NCBI GenBank assembly: GCA_036517695.1
Contig: DATDVC010000048.1
Span: forward strand, 1 to 5,658
Origin: DATDVC01 sp036517695
GTDB taxonomy: Bacteria > Patescibacteriota > Minisyncoccia > Phycocordibacterales > WO2-35-19
Length of the DNA stretch: 5,658 nt
Reading direction: 5' to 3'
In this document: positions 1 through 3,697 of the stretch, one piece after another
Numbering within the stretch: position 1 is the first letter of the stretch
Layout: every line of letters begins with the position of its first letter
Position numbers and translations under genes: made by a program
The notes under the pieces: model-generated
Told to the model about the DNA's origin: nothing
Database searches by the model: none
The model's input: the letters and a program-made list of their open reading frames with translations, nothing else

Positions 1-26
1 CTTCTCTTGAGAAAACAGCAAGGGAT

Positions 27-53
27 AGCAACCTTTTTCTAAAAAAGGTTGCT
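27..53. repeat. 12-bp perfect hairpin with 3-nt loop
   Basis: The left arm AGCAACCTTTTT (27-38) pairs fully with AAAAAGGTTGCT (42-53) around the loop CTA. The A/T tract sits at the loop side and the G/C part at the base, the reverse of a rho-independent terminator. The next hairpin starts at the very next base. It is best described as a short palindromic repeat of unknown role. Confidence 0.65.
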
Positions 54-71
54 GCCGAACAAGTGTTCGGC
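54..71. repeat. 7-bp hairpin GCCGAAC/GTTCGGC
   Basis: GCCGAAC (54-60) and GTTCGGC (65-71) are perfect inverted copies around the loop AAGT. The hairpin abuts the preceding one with no spacer, so the two would stack as adjacent helices if transcribed. No U-tract follows on either strand. Function unknown. Confidence 0.5.
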
Positions 72-97
72 TCGAACCTCGTCTTGGCGGGCAGAGA

Positions 98-115
98 GGC
101 GCGCGTTAGCGCGCC
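98..115. repeat. GC-only 7-bp hairpin GGCGCGC/GCGCGCC
   Basis: GGCGCGC (98-104) pairs with GCGCGCC (109-115) around the loop GTTA. A stem made only of G and C stands out in otherwise AT-rich intergenic DNA. No T-run follows on either strand, so termination is unlikely. It is probably one of a family of short palindromic repeats, but a family cannot be shown from one copy. Confidence 0.5.
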
Positions 116-141
116 GATAAGTCCTGATTTCCCCCCACAAA

Positions 142-174
142 ACCAATGGGCGGCACTTTGTGCCGCCCACCAAT
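142..174. repeat. 9-bp stem palindrome flanked by ACCAAT direct repeats
   Basis: GGGCGGCAC (148-156) pairs perfectly with GTGCCGCCC (160-168) around TTT. Flanking T147 and A169 can add a tenth pair. The 21-bp core is bracketed by ACCAAT at 142-147 and ACCAAT at 169-174, the layout expected if a tiny palindrome had inserted with a 6-bp target duplication. On the minus strand the stem is followed by ATTGGTTTTG, a weak U-rich tail, so a role as terminator for the upstream tRNA-Thr transcript is possible but not convincing. Confidence 0.5.
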
Positions 175-204
175 TCGTCGGTCAAAAATCGGAATCTCTA
201 ATCT

Positions 205-280
205 TGGAGCCAGAAGTCGGGTTCGAACCGACGACCGCCCGTTTACAAAACGGGTGCTCTACCAACTGAGCTATTCTGGC
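205..280 (-). tRNA. tRNA-Thr (anticodon UGU), CCA encoded
   Basis: The minus strand folds into a complete cloverleaf. The acceptor stem is GCCAGAA/TTCTGGC (7 bp), the D arm is GCTC-AGTTGGTA-GAGC, the anticodon stem is CCCGT/ACGGG with the 7-nt loop TTTGTAA, the variable loop is CGGTC, and the T arm is GTCGG-TTCGAAC-CCGAC. The anticodon TGT reads threonine codon ACA. The mature body covers 280 down to 208 (73 nt), and CCA is encoded at 207-205. G1-C72 and C2-G71, known ThrRS identity pairs in E. coli, are present, but the discriminator is U73 rather than the A73 of E. coli and B. subtilis tRNA-Thr. G1 is also the last base of the upstream GIY-YIG stop codon, so the tRNA probably comes from a shared transcript cut by RNase P. 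Confidence 0.96.
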
Positions 281-516
281 TATATTCTATTTTCTAAAAA
301 TCTTCGACCGTATCCTGTTTTAAAATACTTTTCCCTTTTTACAGCACTTTCTTTATTTTTACAAGCTTCATAATAAACTAACTCTAAAGGTCGTCTGTCT
401 CTCGTTGATTGCACATTTCCTAAGTTATGTTCTGTCACACGACTTTTTAAATTATTGGTCCAACCCACATAAAATTTTCTATCAACCTTACTTTTTAGTA
501 CATATGTATAATTCAT
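280..516 (-). CDS. Small single-domain GIY-YIG nuclease-like protein
   Basis: This 78-residue protein matches the stand-alone GIY-YIG family (UPF0213/YhbQ-like), often misnamed UvrC-like in CPR genomes. The first strand motif is at residues 3-7 (YTYVL, in the GIY place). The second is YVG at 16-18. The helix arginine is R26 in SRVTEH, the candidate metal-binding glutamate is E62 in VKREKYFKTG, and the C-terminal GYGRRFL follows. Length fits the family and nothing looks broken, so it may be active. GIY-YIG domains cut DNA using one metal ion; the cellular role of the small stand-alone forms is unclear. The ATG lies only about 7 bases past a truncated copy of the tRNA-Thr 5' end, and the TAG stop overlaps nucleotide 1 of the intact tRNA. 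That placement suggests a mobile or homing origin. No Shine-Dalgarno is visible. Confidence 0.88.
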   Translation of the reverse strand: MNYTYVLKSKVDRKFYVGWTNNLKSRVTEHNLGNVQSTRDRRPLELVYYEACKNKESAVKREKYFKTGYGRRFLENRI

Positions 517-522
517 ATAGAT

Positions 523-586
523 TGCTCTACCAACTGACCCGCCCGCAACGCTCTCGCGTATGCGAGGCGGGCGGGGCTATTCTGGC
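523..586 (-). pseudogene. tRNA-Thr 5' fragment, interrupted by a palindrome
   Basis: On the minus strand, 586-576 reads GCCAGAATAGC (acceptor strand and start of the D stem). After the 38-bp insert, 537-523 reads TCAGTTGGTAGAGCA (the rest of the D arm to nucleotide 26). Joined, these are identical to the first 26 nt of the intact tRNA at 280-255, and identity stops there. There is no anticodon arm, T arm or 3' acceptor strand, so it cannot make a tRNA by itself. Lack of any point change suggests the duplication is recent or that the sequence is kept as a recognition site. Confidence 0.85.
538..575. repeat. 38-bp GC-rich palindromic insert in the tRNA fragment
   Basis: CCCGCCCGC (538-546) and GCGGGCGGG (567-575) form a perfect 9-bp outer stem. 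Inside it, on the minus strand, CTCGC-ATAC-GCGAG forms a second 5-bp stem, leaving AGCGTT as a bulge. Removing these 38 bases restores the tRNA 5' sequence exactly, so the borders are precise and there is no target duplication. Composition differs sharply from the neighbouring DNA. It resembles the REP-like GC palindromes that recur in CPR genomes, though family membership cannot be tested within this window. Confidence 0.75.
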
Positions 587-592
587 ATTATA
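587..592 (-). promoter_or_regulatory. TATAAT directly upstream of the tRNA fragment (weak candidate)
   Basis: A perfect TATAAT reads on the minus strand and ends one base before the tRNA-fragment G1. It overlaps the stop codon of the upstream membrane-protein gene. Transcription would begin inside the fragment and could drive the GIY-YIG gene and tRNA-Thr. The hexamer 17 bases upstream (TCGTGG) is a poor -35, so this may be chance. Confidence 0.3.
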
Positions 593-980
593 AACTTTCT
601 TCTATTTTACCACGACCACTTTCTCGGTTTTCGTCTATCTTCTTCAAAAAGAAAGAAACTGAACCTTTGTTTGTAATGTTTCTTTTGCCCATGATTACAC
701 TCTCGCGCTCTCTATAGGCAACCAAAACTTTGTTTTTTGTCTCACCCACCCACTCTTTGAAAAGCTCTGGCGTCTTTACCAAAACCATATATCTCGCGCT
801 CTGTATTAGCAGAAGACTTAAAAATTTAATCCTCAATGCTGTCGAAGTGGCTCTTTCGTCAAGTTTGGCCAAGAGTCTCAATACGAAGCTTTTTTTATTG
901 AGCCTGATTTCGATAGCTTTTATTAAAACTAAAATAGATGCTAAAAAAAGTGAAGAAGCGAATATTGCAATAGTCGCCAT
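588..980 (-). CDS. Unknown one-helix membrane protein downstream of tsf
   Basis: I do not recognise this 130-residue protein. Residues 3-23 form a strongly hydrophobic segment (IAIFASSLFLASILVLIKAI) that looks like an N-terminal anchor. It is followed by a basic stretch (RLNKKSF) that would favour keeping the rest in the cytoplasm. A second, weaker hydrophobic patch lies at 52-68 (KFLSLLLIQSARYMVLV). The C-terminal third is highly charged and rich in K, R and E. The ATG is 6 bases after the tsf stop, so it is almost certainly co-transcribed with the translation genes. The TAA stop ends two bases before the tRNA fragment. No Shine-Dalgarno is visible. Position and length support a real gene; function is open. 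Confidence 0.7.
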   Translation of the reverse strand: MATIAIFASSLFLASILVLIKAIEIRLNKKSFVLRLLAKLDERATSTALRIKFLSLLLIQSARYMVLVKTPELFKEWVGETKNKVLVAYRERESVIMGKRNITNKGSVSFFLKKIDENRESGRGKIEESL

Positions 981-986
981 TGTTTT

Positions 987-1583
987 TTAGTTAACGGAGA
1001 ATCTGGCAAATCTGCCGATCTCTATCCTCTCTCCAAATTTTTGGACTCCTTGTTCTATAAGGGATCGGATGCTAATCTCCGGATTTTTGATAAACATTTG
1101 CTCCAACAGCACTTTTTCCCTAAAGTATGCCGCGAGCTTTCCCTCCACTATCTTATCATGTATTTCTTTGGTTTGCTTGCCAGAACTCTCTTCGGCTTCC
1201 TTTTCAAAAAGTTCTCTGGTTTTTTTCTTTTCTTCCTCACTCACCTCTTCAGTTTTTACGTATTTTGGAACCATGGCGGTGATGTGCATGGCTATATCTC
1301 TTGCCAATGCCTTAAAATCGTCGTTTCTTGCCACGAAATCAGTTTCGCAAAGAAGCTCCACCAATGTTCCGGTAGATCCGTTGCTGTGAATGTAGGAGAC
1401 CACAACCCCGGCTTTGAGCTCCCTGTCGGCTTTTTTGTCTGCGGAAACCTTACTTACCTTGTAAAGCATTATCTTCGCCTTTTCCATGTCTCCTCCGGAT
1501 TTCTCAAGAGCGTCTTTACACTGCATAACAGAAACTCCTGTTGCGTCTCTCAACTCTTTTATTTGTTCCGTTGTGATGCTCAT
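987..1583 (-). CDS. tsf: Elongation factor Ts, short form
   Basis: EF-Ts is the guanine-nucleotide exchange factor that recycles EF-Tu from its GDP form in the cytoplasm. The 198-residue product begins with a UBA-like domain. LRDATGVSVMQCKDAL at 11-26 is the conserved family signature, and TDFVAR at 81-86 belongs to the core that contacts EF-Tu. The C-terminal part (EQMFIKNPEISI, 161-172) also fits. It is much shorter than E. coli EF-Ts (about 283 residues) and close to the Thermus short form, with a single dimerisation-type core. I chose the ATG at 1583, one base after the rpsB stop. An upstream in-frame ATG at 1625 would overlap rpsB and add 14 basic residues absent from the family. No clear Shine-Dalgarno is present, so translational coupling to rpsB is likely. 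Confidence 0.95.
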   Translation of the reverse strand: MSITTEQIKELRDATGVSVMQCKDALEKSGGDMEKAKIMLYKVSKVSADKKADRELKAGVVVSYIHSNGSTGTLVELLCETDFVARNDDFKALARDIAMHITAMVPKYVKTEEVSEEEKKKTRELFEKEAEESSGKQTKEIHDKIVEGKLAAYFREKVLLEQMFIKNPEISIRSLIEQGVQKFGERIEIGRFARFSVN

Positions 1584-1584
1584 C

Positions 1585-2292
1585 CTATTGTTTTGTTTGT
1601 TTCTTGCCTTCTTTATATGCTTCACCTATTTTTTCCACAAAAAATCTAATACTCGTGATACTCGAATCGTTTCCGGTTATCGGGTAGTCGATCAAGCTAA
1701 TGTCGTTATCAGATCCACAGAGAGCCACTGTCGGTATCTTAAGACCCTTTGCCTCTTTGAGCGCAGTGTCTTCGTAGCGGGGGTCGATTATCACCAAAGC
1801 TTTCGGCAGATTCCCCAAATCTCTTATCCCCCAAAACATTTTTTGTAATTTCTCAATATCTCTATCTATCAAAACTCTCTCTTTCTTTGTATATTTCGCC
1901 AATTCCCCTCTCTCCTTTTGAGACATCAGATTTTTCATTATTTCCACTCGCTTTGAAATTTCAGAAAAATTGGTAAGAGTGCCACCTATCCACCTGCTTG
2001 CTACATAGGGTTGGTCCAATTCTTCAGCTGTTTTTTTAGTTGCTTCTTGCGCTTCTGGTTTGCCACCAACAAAGAGGATTTTGGCATTTTCTGTAGACAA
2101 TTTTTTTATAAAATCTAGAGCTTTGTCTAAACTTTCTTTTGTTTTTTCCAGATCAAAAATGTCCACTCGATTTTTTGAGCCAAAAAGGAAATTCTCGGTG
2201 CTTGGGTGCCTCCTGGATTTACTGAAGCCGAAATGAGCTCCTGCTTTGAAAAGCTCGTCCAAATCGTTTGTATTTTTGGTTGTTTCTATCAT
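1585..2292 (-). CDS. rpsB: Small-subunit ribosomal protein uS2
   Basis: uS2 binds the 30S subunit late in assembly, near the head-body junction, and helps uS1 join. With the start at 2292 the product has 235 residues, normal for the family. Conserved blocks are AGAHFGFSKSRRHPS (17-31), VDIFDLEKT (43-51), LFVGGKPEA (73-81), SRWIGGTLTNF (99-109) and a GSDNDISLIDYPITGND segment (193-209). The frame stays open to an ATG at 2343. That start would overlap prfA by 35 bases and add 17 residues before the usual uS2 start, so the internal ATG is preferred. The gap to prfA is 16 bases without an evident Shine-Dalgarno. rpsB-tsf is a widely conserved pair, and their one-base spacing suggests coupled translation. 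Confidence 0.96.
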   Translation of the reverse strand: MIETTKNTNDLDELFKAGAHFGFSKSRRHPSTENFLFGSKNRVDIFDLEKTKESLDKALDFIKKLSTENAKILFVGGKPEAQEATKKTAEELDQPYVASRWIGGTLTNFSEISKRVEIMKNLMSQKERGELAKYTKKERVLIDRDIEKLQKMFWGIRDLGNLPKALVIIDPRYEDTALKEAKGLKIPTVALCGSDNDISLIDYPITGNDSSITSIRFFVEKIGEAYKEGKKQTKQ

Positions 2293-2308
2293 ACAGTGAG
2301 AAATCGTA

Positions 2309-3250
2309 TCAAATCTCTTTAAATGAGTCAACAATCGGGTCAAGCTCTCCTTTCAGTATTTTCTCTATTCCGTGCCAGTTCTTATTTATCCTATGGTCGG
2401 TGATGCGGTCTTGGAGTATGTTGTAGGTGCGGATTTTCTCGCTTCTGTCCACATTTCCAACTTGGACTTTGCGTTCACTTGCGTACTTACTGTCCTCCTC
2501 TTGCCTTCTTTTTTCATCAAGACGCGCCTCTAGAATGGCTAAAGCCTTTTCTCTGTTCGCTTGCTGACTTCTTTCTGCTCTACAGCTTATTACTATACCG
2601 GTTGGTTTATGAGTCAACCTTACTGCGGTTTCAACTTTGTTTACGTTTTGTCCGCCCTTGCCGCCGGCTCTGGAGAAAGTCACCTCCAAGTCGCTCGGAT
2701 TTATTTCCACCTTAGTTTTTTTTCTGATCGGTAGGATGGCGACTGAAGCGGTCGAGGTGTGGACTCTCCCCGATTTTTCGGTGGCTGGCACCCTCTGTAT
2801 CCTGTGAATGCCGGTCTCAAATTTTAAGTCTTCATAAACTCCTTTCCCCCTTATTTCAAAACTGGCTTCCTTGTAACCGCCCAGTGGAGATTCTGCCTCG
2901 TCCAAAACTCTTACTCCCCAACCTCGTATGTCTGCGTATTTCCTATACATATTGGCAAGTTCTTCGGCAAATAGAGCCGCCTCTTCGCCACCCACACCCG
3001 CTCTTACTTCGAGCACAATTTCGTTTGGACCATCGGCCTCCTCTTTTTCTTCTTCTTTCAATATGTCGTTCATTTGGAGAAGGAGCGCTTCTTTTTGAGT
3101 CCTAATATTTTGGAGATCAGATTCAGCAAGTTTGGCCATTTCATCTTCTTTCATCAATTCCAAAATATCCGCCTCTTCTCTTTCTAGGCGCTCATACTCT
3201 GGTGCCAAATAGGCGGTTTTTGGATTGTTTTTATATTTAGATAAATCCAT
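2309..3250 (-). CDS. prfA: Peptide chain release factor 1 (RF1)
   Basis: RF1 reads UAA and UAG stop codons on the ribosome and triggers peptide release. The PAT codon-reading motif at 155-157 (in HRIQRVPATEKSGRVHTS) marks RF1, since RF2 carries SPF there. The catalytic GGQ is at 199-201, and VDRSEKIRTYN and DHRIN follow at 268-289. GGQ is followed by NVNKV where E. coli RF1 has HVN, closer to RF2-like proteins. At 313 residues it lacks roughly 45 N-terminal residues relative to E. coli RF1, so domain 1 is short. The frame closes with a TAA about 30 bases upstream, with no earlier ATG. The gene ends in TGA, which RF1 does not read, implying a separate RF2. Its start abuts an inverted repeat and has no Shine-Dalgarno. 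Confidence 0.95.
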   Translation of the reverse strand: MDLSKYKNNPKTAYLAPEYERLEREEADILELMKEDEMAKLAESDLQNIRTQKEALLLQMNDILKEEEKEEADGPNEIVLEVRAGVGGEEAALFAEELANMYRKYADIRGWGVRVLDEAESPLGGYKEASFEIRGKGVYEDLKFETGIHRIQRVPATEKSGRVHTSTASVAILPIRKKTKVEINPSDLEVTFSRAGGKGGQNVNKVETAVRLTHKPTGIVISCRAERSQQANREKALAILEARLDEKRRQEEDSKYASERKVQVGNVDRSEKIRTYNILQDRITDHRINKNWHGIEKILKGELDPIVDSFKEI

Positions 3251-3251
3251 A

Positions 3252-3330
3252 TACGAAGTAACGAATGAGTTAACGAATTAAAACGAATGGCTTTATTCGA
3301 AACCATTCGAAATAGATTCGTTATTTCGTA
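3252..3330. repeat. AACGAAT-type inverted repeat between rpmE and prfA
   Basis: TACGAAGTAACGAAT (3252-3266) and ATTCGTTATTTCGTA (3316-3330) are inverted copies over 15 positions with one mismatch. Inside lie a second inverted pair, CGAATGG (3284-3290) and CCATTCG (3303-3309), and further direct copies of AACGAAT at 3272-3278 and 3282-3288. The right arm covers the last codons and stop of rpmE; the left arm ends one base before the prfA ATG. In the operon mRNA this could fold into a long hairpin next to the prfA start, affecting translation or processing. It resembles the ATTCGTTA-rich intergenic repeats seen in CPR genomes. Confidence 0.65.
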
Positions 3331-3539
3331 TTTTTTTTGGATGCGGCGGCTCTCTGCTTGAATTTCTCTACCCTTCCAGCGGCATCGATGACTTTTTCGT
3401 TACCGGTGAAAAATGGGTGGCAAGCGCTGCAAATTTCAACGTGAATATCTTTTTGAGTTGCTCCAGTAGTAAAAGTATTCCCGCAGGAGCATGTTACTTT
3501 GGCATCAGTATGATATTTTGGGTGGATTTCAGTTTTCAT
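3321..3539 (-). CDS. rpmE: Large-subunit ribosomal protein bL31, zinc-binding form
   Basis: bL31 bridges the 50S central protuberance and the 30S head. The 72-residue product begins MKTEIHPKYH, the classic bL31 start, and carries four cysteines at 17, 19, 37 and 40 (VTCSCGNTF and EICSACHPFFTG). That is the zinc-binding C+ type rather than the zinc-free paralogue made under zinc limitation. The C-terminus is a short basic tail (KKNTK) partly encoded by the inverted repeat that follows, so the last few residues may have been remodelled by that repeat. It is the first gene of the inferred rpmE-prfA-rpsB-tsf operon; rpmE next to prfA is common in bacteria. No clear Shine-Dalgarno precedes the ATG. 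Confidence 0.96.
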   Translation of the reverse strand: MKTEIHPKYHTDAKVTCSCGNTFTTGATQKDIHVEICSACHPFFTGNEKVIDAAGRVEKFKQRAAASKKNTK

Positions 3540-3555
3540 GAAAACATCTTAACAC

Positions 3556-3561
3556 ATTATA
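3556..3561 (-). promoter_or_regulatory. Candidate -10 box for the rpmE-prfA-rpsB-tsf operon
   Basis: A perfect TATAAT on the minus strand ends 16 bases before the rpmE ATG, giving a leader of about ten bases or fewer. No good -35 hexamer lies 16-18 bases upstream, where the sequence enters the palindromic element. TTGTCT lies only 6 bases upstream of the box, too close to serve. It is the best promoter candidate for the operon because the preceding gene is 158 bases away. Confidence 0.45.
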
Positions 3562-3575
3562 AAAATTAGACAACA

Positions 3576-3680
3576 TAATCTCCCCTACCCCCTCTTTATC
3601 TTAAAGAGGGGAACCAAACCGCTAAACTTGGATATGAGTCACTCCCTCTTTAGAGTAAAGAGGGAGCTGGAGGGAGATTA
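3576..3680. mobile_element. About 105-bp MITE-like palindromic element
   Basis: The element starts TAATCTCCC (3576-3584) and ends GGGAGATTA (3672-3680), a 9-bp perfect terminal inverted repeat. Each arm contains its own hairpin. CCCCTCTTTA (3589-3598) pairs with TAAAGAGGGG (3602-3611), and CTCCCTCTTTA (3642-3652) pairs with TAAAGAGGGAG (3656-3666). The two arms are also inverted relatives of each other, separated by about 30 unpaired bases. Such a nested design without coding capacity is typical of MITEs or paired REP sequences. The TA at both ends would fit a TA target duplication but cannot be separated from the inverted repeat. Neither hairpin has a U-tract, so they are poor terminators, although the element separates the wall-enzyme gene from the rpmE operon. 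Confidence 0.65.
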
Positions 3681-3697
3681 GTCAAAGATAGAGAAAA

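Larger units (their letters stand above)
1..204. other. Non-coding stretch with four successive hairpins
   Basis: No credible gene lies here. The open frames run across the tRNA or through palindromes and resemble no family. What the stretch does hold is four perfect inverted repeats in a row, at 27-53, 54-71, 98-115 and 147-169, each annotated separately. It lies downstream of the tRNA-Thr gene in transcription sense. None of the hairpins is followed by a convincing U-run on either strand, so the block does not read as a set of classical terminators. It could be an accumulation of small palindromic repeats, or part of an unrecognised structured RNA that continues past the window edge. I do not recognise a tmRNA, SRP RNA or RNase P RNA signature in it. 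Confidence 0.6.
255..586 (-). mobile_element. Putative GIY-YIG element flanked by tRNA 5'-end direct repeats
   Basis: A 26-nt sequence equal to tRNA-Thr nucleotides 1-26 occurs twice in the same orientation. One copy is inside the intact tRNA (280-255). The other is upstream (586-576 plus 537-523), split by a 38-bp insert. The GIY-YIG gene fills the space between them, giving a repeat unit of 268 bp when measured from 255 to 523. The simplest reading is that DNA carrying the nuclease gene and a copy of the tRNA 5' end entered after tRNA nucleotide 26. The tRNA would then be regenerated downstream and a stub left upstream. The repeats and gene are seen directly; mobility is inferred. A plain partial tandem duplication followed by gene capture is the main alternative. 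Confidence 0.5.

Noticed and set aside
27..53. Rho-independent terminator
   Set aside because: The A/T tract is at the loop side and the G/C part at the base, with no U-run after the stem on either strand.
63..373. Two plus-strand open frames running across the tRNA region
   Set aside because: They translate the antisense of the tRNA (for example EVGFEPTTARLQNG and SRVRTDDRPFTK), a well-known artefact of reading through tRNA genes, and have no independent support.
255..586. A split or intron-containing tRNA with the GIY-YIG gene as an intron-encoded homing enzyme
   Set aside because: The downstream tRNA is already complete, including its own first 26 nt, so no splicing is needed. The break at nucleotide 26 is not the anticodon-loop site used by known bacterial tRNA introns.
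1041..1649. Long plus-strand open frame opposite tsf
   Set aside because: It is the shadow of tsf, whose conserved motifs are plain on the minus strand. Its translation has no family resemblance.
3252..3330. CRISPR array from the recurring AACGAAT units
   Set aside because: The units are only about 7 bases long, irregularly spaced and partly inverted. There are no 25-40 base repeats with equal spacers and no cas gene.
3589..3666. Pair of terminators after the transglycosylase gene
   Set aside because: Both stems are strong but neither is followed by a U-tract, and they are arms of a larger inverted-repeat element.
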